Positions 1-7,915 of a DNA stretch of 64,000 bases are shown here, in pieces. The notes under the pieces were generated by a model. The model saw only the letters and a list, made by a program, of their open reading frames with translations, searched no databases and was not told the origin of the DNA. Source of the DNA: Phaeocystidibacter marisrubri (GTDB taxonomy: Bacteria; Bacteroidota; Bacteroidia; Flavobacteriales; Schleiferiaceae); NCBI RefSeq assembly GCF_008933165.1, contig NZ_WBVQ01000001.1, forward strand, positions 682,001 through 746,000, read 5' to 3'. Position numbers and translations under genes: made by a program. Numbering within the stretch: the stretch's first letter is position 1; every line of letters begins with the position of its first letter.

Positions 1-1430
1 ACAGGAGCGTCATGATGAGAAGTTATAGTTAGTCCAGCATTAATGGCGTCCTTACATGGAGAGATATATTCTGCGCGTTCTTCACCTAATACCGATTCAC
101 GATGCCAATCACCCCAATAATAAGTATGCATAGGGAAGAGGGAAGGAAGGATATTCAATTCAACGAGAGATGGAATTTGATTCTTTCTCAAGGTTTGTCC
201 GTGAATCATGACCGTTCTATGATCCTTATAGCCATAGTTAGACTGTGCTGATTCAATGGCTTGAATGTATTGATCAATTGCGGCGTCCCCATTGGTGTGA
301 GCAAGGAGTTGCCAATGGTTTTTAAAAGCAGTCTCTACATAACCTATAGCCGTGTTATCATCCATGATAGGGTAGCCAGTGTAGCAACCATCTCTTCCTT
401 CTGGATTCACGTGATAGCATTTTGTAATCCATGCAGTCTTTCCTTGTGGTGAGCCATCCAGGGTTAGTTTAACTCCGCCAATTCTGAATTTACCTTGATA
501 TATTTTAGAAGGGGTATACTTTCCTTGGGTGAGGTGCTCAGTTCCTAAAGTGATGTCTGGATAAGCCACTACATCAATAAAGTACATACTGCTATCTGCT
601 GCCATTCGAAGAGATGCCAGTTGCTCGATAGTGGTTCTACCATCTTGAGCAGTCAAGTATCCATTTTTGGCATATTCTTCTTGCCCTTTAAGGATACACT
701 TCATCGCCATATCCTCATCAATCTTTCCTAAAAGAGGGAACAAAACCTGGAACAGGGCACCTTCCTCTAGAACACCCGTAGGATTGCCATTCTCATCTCT
801 TCGGATTACTCCACCTTCTGGATTTGAGGTTTCGGAATCAATGCCCAACAGTTCTAAAGCAACTGTATTGATTGCCCCCAAATGCCCTGATTGATGAATG
901 ATGATAACAGGATATTCCGTACTTATACCGTCGAGTGTTTTCGCATTTGGGTGATTCTTTTCTTCTAATTGAGAATCATCATACCCATTGCCCATAATCC
1001 ATCCAAGTTTTTGAAGCACATACTGTCCATCTTCTGATTGAATATAGGTGCGCATGGTTTCAACGATGGATTTGTAGTTGTCGCCAGGACCATCAGGCGG
1101 TGGAAGTAAATTAGCGCAAAGCGCTGTAAATCCTACATTGTAGAAATGACCGTGCCCATCGAGAAAGGCAGGGAGCATTGTCTTCCCGTTGAGGTCAACT
1201 CGATTCGCATTCCCGAATTTTTCATTGGCCTCTTCAAGCGTCCCTACAAAGACGATCATTCCATTTTCTTCAACAACGGCTTCTGCATAGATGGCAGAAT
1301 CGGATTCCATTGTAATAATATCACCGTTGAAGTACAAAGTTGAAAAATTACCTTTTTCTGTCGTGTTGTTATTGCATGAAACAGCTGAGAGTGAAACGAG
1401 TATTATCAAAAAAAAGGTGAAATTTTTCAT
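1..1430 (-). CDS. YtcJ-like amidohydrolase lipoprotein, 3' truncated by window edge
   Basis: The frame opens with ATG at 1430 and stays open to base 1, giving about 476 residues. The N-terminus is a lipoprotein signal: a hydrophobic run ending in the lipobox-like LSAVSCNN with Cys19. Next comes an amidohydrolase fold of the Amidohydro_3/YtcJ family: LPAFLDGHGHF carries the metal-binding HxH near residue 95, followed by LAHTNGDAAID and, near the break, TSHHDAP. Such enzymes are metal-dependent hydrolases of cyclic amides or related bonds; the substrate cannot be told. It is probably periplasmic and membrane-anchored. The rest of the C-terminal metal-site and composite beta domain lies outside the window. 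Confidence 0.88.
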   Translation of the reverse strand, partial: MKNFTFFLIILVSLSAVSCNNNTTEKGNFSTLYFNGDIITMESDSAIYAEAVVEENGMIVFVGTLEEANEKFGNANRVDLNGKTMLPAFLDGHGHFYNVGFTALCANLLPPPDGPGDNYKSIVETMRTYIQSEDGQYVLQKLGWIMGNGYDDSQLEEKNHPNAKTLDGISTEYPVIIIHQSGHLGAINTVALELLGIDSETSNPEGGVIRRDENGNPTGVLEEGALFQVLFPLLGKIDEDMAMKCILKGQEEYAKNGYLTAQDGRTTIEQLASLRMAADSSMYFIDVVAYPDITLGTEHLTQGKYTPSKIYQGKFRIGGVKLTLDGSPQGKTAWITKCYHVNPEGRDGCYTGYPIMDDNTAIGYVETAFKNHWQLLAHTNGDAAIDQYIQAIESAQSNYGYKDHRTVMIHGQTLRKNQIPSLVELNILPSLFPMHTYYWGDWHRESVLGEERAEYISPCKDAINAGLTITSHHDAP

Positions 1431-1486
1431 GATGATGGAGTTGATTTAGAAATTAAAAGTTACGATTCTTTTACAAAAAGAATTGT

Positions 1487-2365
1487 CTATTGAACGATTT
1501 CTAAAGGCTTCCAAAGAAAGTATCGAGAAGGATACTTTTTGATAAGTATCCAGTAATCTCCAGGTTCTAAAGAAGAAAGGTCATGGATTGATTTTTCCTT
1601 CGCTAGACTGGATTCAAGAAGCACCTGTGTTTGGGTCTCATCGTAAATGGAGAGTTCAGATTCCTCAGCCGTTCGGTAATAACAGAGTGATGTACCATTT
1701 ATTTGAAGTGGCTCCTCAGAATTGAAATCCTCCGAGGTAATGTGGTAGCCGAATGATTCGAATGTGAACTCAATGGGAACTTCCCAATATAAAACGGTGG
1801 CCGCCTGACGTTGTGATTCTTCTAAAACTCCCAATTTGAAGACGATTACGGTCGTATCCTTTGGCGCAATTGTTTGACCAGATACGACGCGAAAATTAGA
1901 AGGTATCTCAGTTCGAAGTGAAATGGGACTATCGCTATAGGAGACAAAGGAGGACTGAAATAGGACGGAATCTCCAATCGGTTCAGTGAGGTAAAAGACT
2001 TGCTTATCGAGTCGTTCGAGTTTTCGGTCTTCTCCGTAAACCCAGGTAGCTCTCCATCGGTAATATTCTCGTTTGTAGTAGTGCAGGTTGGAAATACCGC
2101 TTGTTAGTTCGGTATCTCTATAATTAAGACTCTCTAGATATAGGATTGAATCTGGTGAATTAGCGATTCCTAGATCAAAAGCAATTCTCACATTGCTCAA
2201 ATCATAGGCAGTAGGAGGGTTGTACACTTCAATAACCCGTTGGTCATGCTCGTTGACGGTGTGCCACTCACCAATTTTTAAGCCATTGGAATCTAACTGA
2301 TTGTAAGGATGTTGAGCTTTCAGTGCCGGGCTCAACAAAAGAAGGAGTATGCCATATATTTTCAT
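1487..2365 (-). CDS. secreted protein of unknown function
   Basis: 292 residues from ATG at 2365. I prefer this start to one 13 codons upstream because it opens directly into a signal peptide (MKIYGILLLLLSPALKAQ, cleavage after KAQ). The body is beta-rich by composition. A segment around residues 150-200 (SNFRVVSGQTIAPKDTTVIVFK) resembles the Ig-like DUF1573 style of Bacteroidota exported proteins, and the end (LSSLEPGDYWILIKK) looks like a weak, non-canonical version of a T9SS tail. I do not recognise a function. It sits alone between the amidohydrolase and the LytTR regulator, all on the minus strand. Confidence 0.75.
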   Translation of the reverse strand: MKIYGILLLLLSPALKAQHPYNQLDSNGLKIGEWHTVNEHDQRVIEVYNPPTAYDLSNVRIAFDLGIANSPDSILYLESLNYRDTELTSGISNLHYYKREYYRWRATWVYGEDRKLERLDKQVFYLTEPIGDSVLFQSSFVSYSDSPISLRTEIPSNFRVVSGQTIAPKDTTVIVFKLGVLEESQRQAATVLYWEVPIEFTFESFGYHITSEDFNSEEPLQINGTSLCYYRTAEESELSIYDETQTQVLLESSLAKEKSIHDLSSLEPGDYWILIKKYPSRYFLWKPLEIVQ

Positions 2366-2460
2366 AAGGAGAGAGTTGACTCCATTTAAGTGTGCTGATA
2401 ACAAGATAGTTAATATTCAACACCTCTCTTCTCTCAACGCTCAACTCCGAACTTATAACT

Positions 2461-3225
2461 CTAATCCATCCTCTCTCTTAAGCACTCCAGAGCATCACCT
2501 TTGTACGTCCGACTAATGGGTAGCTGGATTCCATTCACAATGACTTCAGTAGTTGAAAAGGAATCCACTGCATTTAGATTCACCAAAAAGGATCGATGGA
2601 TTCTGATGAATTGAGTGGGTAAGGATTCTAGCAAAGTTGATATCCTCTGACGCGTAATTAACTCCCTTTCGAGGGTTACTACTTTTACATAATCATTCAA
2701 GCTTTCAATGTATAGAATCTGATCAAAGGGAACAGGATGGTTCTTTCGGTCCGCTCGAATCACGATATGCGGTTGATGATTTCTCTCGGCCTCAGAGGCG
2801 AGGGAAGCCACTTGGACTTCAACCCTTTTATATTGAATGACCAGTCGAATAAAGCTGGTTGCGAAGACGATGAGGTAGAGGGTGGCACCTAGGATGAAAA
2901 TGGAAATTCCCTTCAAATTGATCTCACTGGTATTGAAGTCGGCCAACAGAACAAAGGACCCCAATGAAACAAGCATCTCCAAATACAGTGAGATTATCAA
3001 CATATAAATGAAGTAAAGGGCAAAACGACCGTATTGTCCCTTGAAGAGATACTTGGGTACCAAATATCCATTAAAGAAGTACGTGGTTCCTATTACAATA
3101 GGGAGTAAAAAACTCGAGAAGTAAAATGCCAAGGTGTAGCTCTTCCAACTCGACCCGAAGAAGAGGGTGAGGAAGAGGGTTATGACTGCCCAATAGACCA
3201 GATGAAGTACAGTTCGATTTTTCAT
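2461..3225 (-). CDS. membrane-anchored LytTR DNA-binding regulator
   Basis: 254 residues from ATG at 3225; an upstream start would only add eight poorly placed residues. Four hydrophobic segments fill the first 145 residues (for example VYWAVITLFLTLFFGSSW and LPIVIGTTYFFNGYLVP). A LytTR domain occupies about 160-254, with typical LYIESLNDYVKVVT and FIRIHRSFLVNLNAV motifs. The family binds DNA as a response-regulator output domain. Here there is no receiver and no histidine-kinase core, so signal sensing must lie in the membrane part or in a partner. It is divergent from the ExbB-like gene, and the shared upstream region is about 150 bp. Confidence 0.88.
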   Translation of the reverse strand: MKNRTVLHLVYWAVITLFLTLFFGSSWKSYTLAFYFSSFLLPIVIGTTYFFNGYLVPKYLFKGQYGRFALYFIYMLIISLYLEMLVSLGSFVLLADFNTSEINLKGISIFILGATLYLIVFATSFIRLVIQYKRVEVQVASLASEAERNHQPHIVIRADRKNHPVPFDQILYIESLNDYVKVVTLERELITRQRISTLLESLPTQFIRIHRSFLVNLNAVDSFSTTEVIVNGIQLPISRTYKGDALECLRERMD

Positions 3226-3374
3226 GCGTCGGTGGAGCGAATATCGCAAAAACCCTTATAAAACCAGCGTTTGTCGGTAGAATGCAGGTTTTGATATGGA
3301 TTCGACATTGTCTAATTTCACTGCTCTGTCCACTTTTGGAATAAGCAGTATCAACCATTTTAAACCACGAAATT

Positions 3375-3737
3375 ATGATGGAGCTATTCTATATGGGTGG
3401 ACCCCTTTTTATGGGAATTCTAACTTTTATTTTCATCGCCATAATTGCCATAGCGGTCATAAACGGCATCCCATTCTTGAAAGGAAAATACTCAGATTTA
3501 GATGAAGGAAGAAGAAAGCTAGCTTATATCAAGGATGCAGGACTTCTTGCATTGGTGATCGGGGTTTTGGGTCAGCTGATTGGCTTGTTCTCCGCTTTCA
3601 AGGCCATCGAAATGTCGATGATGGATATTTCTCCAGCCATGCTTGCCGGTGGCGTTAAAGTATCGATGATTACAACGATTTACGGGCTGGTGATTTATGC
3701 TTTGTCGCTGTTGATTTGGGTAGGGCTTCGCAGGTAG
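3375..3737 (+). CDS. small MotA/TolQ/ExbB-like membrane protein
   Basis: 120 residues with three hydrophobic segments (about 9-32, 53-75 and 92-116). The stretch with GVLGQLIGLFSAF and the helix with GGVKVSMITTIYGLVIY are typical of the pore helices of the MotA/TolQ/ExbB proton-channel family, but the protein is far shorter than ExbB and lacks a partner ExbD gene here. The start could be either of two adjacent ATG codons. The last four residues (GLRR) and the stop codon are encoded by the first unit of the downstream 25-bp tandem array, so the natural C-terminus may have been altered by a few residues. Confidence 0.75.
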   Translation: MMELFYMGGPLFMGILTFIFIAIIAIAVINGIPFLKGKYSDLDEGRRKLAYIKDAGLLALVIGVLGQLIGLFSAFKAIEMSMMDISPAMLAGGVKVSMITTIYGLVIYALSLLIWVGLRR

Positions 3738-4251
3738 CTTGGGGCAGGGGCTTCGCAGGTGGCTTGAGGCAAGGGCTTCGCAGGTGGCTTGAGGCAAGGG
3801 CTTCGCAGGAGGCTTGGGGCAAGGGCTTCGCAGGTGGCTTGAGGCAAGGGCTTCGTAGGTGGCTTGGGGCAAGGGCTTCGCAGGTGGCTTGGGGCAGGGG
3901 CTTCGCAGGTAGCTTGGGGCAGGGGCTTCGCAGGAGGCTTGAGGCAAGGGCTTCGCAGGAGGCTTGGGGCAGGAGCTTCGCAGGAGGCTTGAGGCAAGGG
4001 CTTCGCAGGTGGCTTGAGGCAGGGGCTTCGCAGGAGGCTTGAGGCAAGGGCTTCGCAGGTGGCTTGAGGCAAGGGCTTCGCAGGTAGCTTGAGGCAGGGG
4101 CTTCGCAGGTGGCTTGAGGCAGGGGCTTCGCAGGTGGCTTGGGCAGGGGCTTCGCAGGTAGCTTGAGGCAGGGGCTTCGCAGGTGGCTTGAGGCAAGGGC
4201 TTCGCAGGTGGCTTGGGGCAAGGGCTTCGCAGGTGGCTTGGGCAGGAGCTT
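3719..4251. repeat. tandem array, 21 copies of a 25-bp unit
   Basis: The core motif CTTCGCAGG recurs every 25 bp starting at 3726, 3751, 3776 and onward to 4225 (21 copies), with a decayed partial copy ending near 4250. Units differ mainly at two spots (GGTGG/GGTAG/GGAGG and GAGGCAAG/GGGGCAGG). Two units, before 4150 and after 4225, are 24 bp long because one G is missing. Because 25 is not divisible by 3 and the unit lacks most stops, long spurious frames with 25-residue periodicity exist on both strands; I do not regard them as genes. There are no unique spacers, so this is a minisatellite, not a CRISPR array. Confidence 0.97.
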
Positions 4252-4359
4252 TAAAGTTCCAAAATAAAAAGGGGCAATACATCCATAGAAGTGAGTACTG
4301 CGGATTACTCTTAGTTAATCGATAATCACATTTCGATCTGATGAGAAGTAACCGAGGAG

Positions 4360-4680
4360 CTAGAACTGCCCATTGATCAATGGCAGGGATCGTTTGCCAT
4401 TCACGTTCCACAATCCAAATTGGAATCCTCTCAATTCTATAGCCATGTTGTAAAGTCCAATCTGAACTCCATCTAATGCTAATTCTATGTTCATCCTTAC
4501 CTGGGGCATTACACCAAAGTCTGAGGTTGCCATTTCGTGCAGATCATCATTGCACTTCCTTAGGAACATTTAAGGGAAACGCTGCGAGTTCTCCAGTAAT
4601 TAGGGCTGCTAGGATTACAAGGGTACTTCTGTACGGTTCATTGGAGATTTCGCAATTGTATCTCCATGGTAGCATTCATT
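4360..4680 (-). pseudogene. remnant of a surface-repeat (LA_2272-like) exported protein
   Basis: The 3' part (4360-about 4500) reads GVQIGLYNMAIELRGFQFGL and ends WNVNGKRSLPLINGQF, the recurring G-x-Q-[IF]-G-L-[YW]-N pattern and the usual C-terminal ending of LA_2272-type surface repeat proteins. Upstream, in another frame (about 4565-4640), lies a signal-peptide-like stretch STLVILAALITGELAAFP. The two parts are in different frames with stops between, and most of the middle is missing. I therefore call it a decayed gene with an internal deletion and frameshift. The family assignment is from memory of the motif. Confidence 0.5.
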
Positions 4681-4687
4681 CTACAGG

Positions 4688-5713
4688 TTAAATCCAAACC
4701 TTACTTCCCTCGGTACAGTTCTGACAGATGTCGATGTTTTGACGAGACTGAATGATGCTATTTCTAAAATTCTGGTAAGTTTTATCGTACCAGATATCTT
4801 GAAAAGTGTGATCCTTCAAAGTACCCATTTTGTACTTGGCATCTTTGTCAAAACAGCATGGAACGATGTCGCCATCCCAAGTAACAACAGCAGAATGCCA
4901 CAATCTCCAACAGTGATTGTGCAGCTTGCTTTTGATGCTATAGGTTCCGTCGGGGTTTTGCTTGTAACGACTGTATTTTTGGTCGGATGGAAGCAGTGGA
5001 CTCCCGTTTTTATAGTCGTAGATTTGAGCGGTTTTGAGCGCCACTTTATCTACACCCATCTTTTTCGCCAATGCGTGCAGGTCGTCAATTTGATGCTCGT
5101 TGTGCTTCACTACCAAAAATTGGAAAATGATCTCTGGAGCATTTGACTTGAGGCGTTTCTTCGCTTCAATCACATTGGCTGTTCCTTCTAGAACTTTATC
5201 AAGCGTGCCGTGATAGCGATACATCTCATAGGTTTCTTGCGTGGTTCCATCCACACTTACGATCAATCGATCCAGTCCTGATTCTACAATTTCATCGGCC
5301 ACCTTTGGACTGATGAAATGGGCATTGGTAGAGGTTGAGGTGAAAATACCTTTGTCGGAGGCATATTTCACCATCTTCAAAAACTGCTTATTGATAAAAG
5401 GTTCTCCTTGGAAATAGAAGGTAAGGTAGATGAGTTTCTTCGATACCTGATCAATGATTTTTTGGAAGAGATCCATTCGCAAGTTCCCCGTAGGTCTACT
5501 GAATTGCTTCAAGCCACTGGGACACTCAGGGCAGCCTAAGTTGCAAGCGGTGGTTGGTTCAATGCTGAGGCTGAATGGCTCTCCCCACTGAATAGGCTTC
5601 TTGGTGATTCGGGAGGCATAGTACCCAGAAATCAGTTGAATACCGTTCCAAATTTTGGCTGGACTCAATTTTCGAATCAAGCCAGTTAGATTGTGAAGTT
5701 TGGCTGCTTTCAT
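4688..5713 (-). CDS. radical SAM/SPASM domain protein
   Basis: 341 residues from ATG at 5713; the longer frame would need a TTG nine bases upstream. The radical SAM cluster motif is CNLGCPEC (CxxxCxxC) near residue 58, followed by the usual GEP-like FQGEPF. A C-terminal SPASM region carries further cysteines (HNCWRLW, VPCCFDKDAKYKMGTL, ICQNC) that would bind auxiliary iron-sulfur clusters. Members modify peptides, cofactors or small molecules by radical chemistry; no precursor peptide or partner gene is visible next door, so the substrate is unknown. Cytosolic. The stop lies 8 bp past the pseudogene remnant. Confidence 0.9.
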   Translation of the reverse strand: MKAAKLHNLTGLIRKLSPAKIWNGIQLISGYYASRITKKPIQWGEPFSLSIEPTTACNLGCPECPSGLKQFSRPTGNLRMDLFQKIIDQVSKKLIYLTFYFQGEPFINKQFLKMVKYASDKGIFTSTSTNAHFISPKVADEIVESGLDRLIVSVDGTTQETYEMYRYHGTLDKVLEGTANVIEAKKRLKSNAPEIIFQFLVVKHNEHQIDDLHALAKKMGVDKVALKTAQIYDYKNGSPLLPSDQKYSRYKQNPDGTYSIKSKLHNHCWRLWHSAVVTWDGDIVPCCFDKDAKYKMGTLKDHTFQDIWYDKTYQNFRNSIIQSRQNIDICQNCTEGSKVWI

Positions 5714-6043
5714 TGAGGACAAAGATGAAAAATTATCAAAGGGGGAACGAAGATGTGGAAAGTAATTTTGGCAGGACTTGGACGTGAGACTCTCAATTCC
5801 AGTATCCGAGGCTCTGCCAAGGGAAAACTATGTTCATCAAATCCATTGAGCGCATTGTCATCCAAATTATTCACCATAGAAACGGAGAATCTAATTAGAG
5901 CGAATGTATCGCTTGAATCTCCGGATTGTTTTCGGGTGGAGATTTCCCAGCATTCTGAGCTTCATGAAAAGGCAGTCATATTGATCGGGAGAGTACGACT
6001 ATCATCCAACGGCTAGAATGGGAGAGGGGGGATTCAGAAGATC
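5714..6043. other. intergenic stretch with no supported gene
   Basis: About 330 bp between the radical SAM gene and the VOC gene. The longest frames here (87 residues on plus, about 55 on minus) have no recognisable motifs, no signal peptide and no good start context. I see no RNA gene, repeat or clear promoter in it. Confidence 0.5.
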
Positions 6044-6415
6044 CTATCGATGTTGATCAATAAGAATGGCGTTCCCATCTGGATCTTTCATGGTGATATG
6101 AGCGGGGCCTGAGGTGTTGGAATCGGCTTCAGCGGTCAAAGGAATACCATGCTTCTTTAGGTGCTCTTGAATAGCGCGCACATCGTCAAATTCTTCAAGG
6201 TTCTGAGCATCGCTATCCCATCCAGGGTTGAAGGTGAGAATGTTTCCTTCAAACATCCCTTGGAAAAGACCAATCACGGCATTTTCATTTTTCAGTACGA
6301 TCCAATTTTGATCAATATTGCCTCCTTTATACGTGAAACCTAGTTTCTCATAAAAGGCTTTAGACTCGTGAATGTCTTTTACAGATAGACTGATAGAAAA
6401 TGCTCCGAGTTTCAT
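6044..6415 (-). CDS. VOC/glyoxalase-family protein
   Basis: 123 residues, one vicinal-oxygen-chelate domain made of two beta-alpha-beta-beta-beta modules. The first opens KLGAFSISLSVKDIHESKAFYEKLGF, here in two parts, and the second ends with ITMKDPDGNAILIDQ, a hallmark of the superfamily. Members include glyoxalases, dioxygenases and antibiotic-binding proteins; the specific reaction is not deducible. Cytosolic. It is a single gene with no close operon partner. Confidence 0.88.
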   Translation of the reverse strand: MKLGAFSISLSVKDIHESKAFYEKLGFTYKGGNIDQNWIVLKNENAVIGLFQGMFEGNILTFNPGWDSDAQNLEEFDDVRAIQEHLKKHGIPLTAEADSNTSGPAHITMKDPDGNAILIDQHR

Positions 6416-6477
6416 GTGTTGGTTTTTGATTATGATTTATAAAATTACGGAATTGATGGCAGTCTTCAGAGCTTAGA

Positions 6478-6592
6478 CTTCAACACCCCCCATCCGTCAC
6501 CCGTCATCCAACCCCTCAAACCTCTAAAACTCCTCAAACCTCTAAAACCTCTAAAACCCTTCAAACTCCTAAAACAACCAACCCCCAACAAA
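6478..6592. repeat. low-complexity intergenic repeat (CTCTAAAAC type)
   Basis: The stretch is made of degenerate AAACCTCTAAAAC and CTCAAACCT words preceded by CATCCGTCACCCGTCATCC. Read on the minus strand these are the same words (TTTTAGAGGTTTGAGG and GATGACGGGTGACGGATG) that build the gene-free region at 9930-10640. It lies between the VOC gene and the rplT terminator. Confidence 0.8.
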
Positions 6593-6619
6593 AAAAGCCC
6601 CACCAATTTGGTGGGGCTT
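6590..6619 (-). terminator. intrinsic terminator of the thrS-infC-rpmI-rplT operon
   Basis: A perfect 12-bp inverted repeat (AAGCCCCACCAA and its complement with a single central base, 6595-6619) is followed on the minus strand by a run of T (the A-run at 6590-6596). It lies 22 bp past the rplT stop codon. Confidence 0.93.
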
Positions 6620-6641
6620 CACTGTAAGTCTTGCGGAGTGT

Positions 6642-6986
6642 TTATTTTACTTTCTCAACGATTGCTTTGAAAGCTTCTGGGTTGTTCATCGCTAGATCGG
6701 CTAGAACCTTACGGTTAAGCTCGATACCAGCAGCTTTTACTTTACCCATGAAAACGCTGTAAGACATACCGTTCAAACGTGCACCAGCGTTAATACGCGC
6801 GATCCACAATGCACGGAATGTGCGTTTTTTGTTACGACGGTCTCTATAAGAGTAAACAAGACCCTTTTCAACCGCGTTTTTGGCTACTGTCCAAACGTTC
6901 TTACGACGTCCGAAGTAACCTTTTGATAGTTCCATAAGGCGCTTTCTGCGAGCGCGAGATGCAACGTGATTTACACTTCTTGGCAT
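6642..6986 (-). CDS. rplT: large ribosomal subunit protein bL20
   Basis: 114 residues, the normal length for bL20. It opens [18 protein letters not shown] and contains the conserved [12 protein letters not shown]-like segment (here [19 protein letters not shown]) and [17 protein letters not shown]. bL20 binds 23S rRNA early in 50S assembly, and in other bacteria it represses its own operon at the translational level. It is the last gene of the operon, 108 bp after rpmI, and is followed by a strong terminator. Confidence 0.98.
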   Translation of the reverse strand: MPRSVNHVASRARRKRLMELSKGYFGRRKNVWTVAKNAVEKGLVYSYRDRRNKKRTFRALWIARINAGARLNGMSYSVFMGKVKAAGIELNRKVLADLAMNNPEAFKAIVEKVK

Positions 6987-7094
6987 AATTTGATCATTTT
7001 TTGTGAGGCGCGTTCTCCGTTTCCAGAGAAACTTTTAGGAGCGACAACACAGGGTTTAATGAGATGAACCAGGCAATTCGTACCTGAAATCAGA

Positions 7095-7289
7095 TCAGAT
7101 AACGAGCTGCTGCTTAATTGATTTTACGTCGGCTTTGTCTACCAAAGTAGCATCCGTCAAACGACGCTTACGGTCAGTTGCTTTCTTGGTCAAAATGTGA
7201 CTTTTGAAAGCGTGCTTGCGCTTAATCTTGCCAGTACCAGTGAGCTTGAAACGCTTCTTAGCACTAGACTTAGTTTTCATTTTCGGCAT
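7095..7289 (-). CDS. rpmI: large ribosomal subunit protein bL35
   Basis: 64 residues, standard size, highly basic. It shows the family signature [20 protein letters not shown] and [16 protein letters not shown]. It is a structural protein of the 50S subunit. It stands between infC (34 bp upstream) and rplT, the usual order. Confidence 0.98.
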   Translation of the reverse strand: MPKMKTKSSAKKRFKLTGTGKIKRKHAFKSHILTKKATDRKRRLTDATLVDKADVKSIKQQLVI

Positions 7290-7323
7290 AATCCTACAGT
7301 TTATCGCGAGACTTACAGTTTGC

Positions 7324-7875
7324 TTATTTCTTTTTCTTGGATCCGATGAACATAATCATACGCTTTCCTTCAAGCTTAGGAAGTTGTTCAACCTTTCCCA
7401 CGTCTTCTAGATCCTGAGCTAGACGCAACAAGAGAATCTCTCCCTTGTCCTTGTACACGATGGAACGTCCCTTAAAGAATACAAAAGCCTTAAGCTTTGC
7501 ACCTTCTTCCAAAAACTTGCGTGCGTGCTTGAGCTTAAACTCGTAATCGTGGTCGTCAGTATTCGGACCAAATCGAATTTCTTTTACGGTGACCTTCTGA
7601 GCTTTCTGCTGAATTTCCTTCTGCTTCTTCTTCTGGTCGTACAAGAATTTCTTGTAGTCGATGATACGTACAACTGGTGGATCTGCCTTTTCAGTGATCA
7701 TCACCAAGTCTAAGTCTTGCTCTTTTGCAAGTGACAACGCGTCGCGCGTAGCCATGATTTGGGGTTCTGCTCCTTCTTGTATCACACGTACTTTAGGCAC
7801 TCGGATCTTCTCATTTGTCAAGTGAAGATCTTCCTGTCTTTGTACGCGCTGTGGGGCTCTTCTTGGTCTCCTCAG
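7324..7875 (-). CDS. infC: translation initiation factor IF-3, probable CTG start
   Basis: IF-3 binds the 30S subunit and checks the start codon and initiator tRNA. The N-domain begins [19 protein letters not shown] and the C-domain holds [18 protein letters not shown] and the end [13 protein letters not shown]. The frame has no ATG, GTG or ATT before this domain. Reading upstream from TTG at 7821 the frame encodes a basic extension ([18 protein letters not shown]) of the kind other Bacteroidota IF-3 proteins carry, and it is closed by a TAA at 7888-7890. The only near-cognate codon ahead of the extension is CTG at 7875, giving 183 residues; the TTG would give 165. E. coli infC uses AUU for autoregulation, so a rare start fits the family. 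Confidence 0.9.
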   Translation of the reverse strand: MRRPRRAPQRVQRQEDLHLTNEKIRVPKVRVIQEGAEPQIMATRDALSLAKEQDLDLVMITEKADPPVVRIIDYKKFLYDQKKKQKEIQQKAQKVTVKEIRFGPNTDDHDYEFKLKHARKFLEEGAKLKAFVFFKGRSIVYKDKGEILLLRLAQDLEDVGKVEQLPKLEGKRMIMFIGSKKKK

Positions 7876-7915
7876 AGTTCTAAGATTTTAATTTAACTTC
7901 TTTTTATTCAGTAAG

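Noticed and set aside
3719-4251. CRISPR array
   Set aside because: Units are contiguous with no unique spacers, and no cas genes are near.
3519-4411. Long open frames on both strands of the 25-bp array (up to 238 residues)
   Set aside because: They are produced by a stop-poor 25-bp unit read in all frames; composition follows the repeat exactly and no start context or domain supports them.
4739-5146. 135-residue plus-strand frame inside the radical SAM gene
   Set aside because: Shadow of a clearly coding minus-strand gene with conserved cysteine motifs.
5753-6016. 87-residue plus-strand frame
   Set aside because: No motif, no signal peptide, no promoter and no good start; composition not coding-like.
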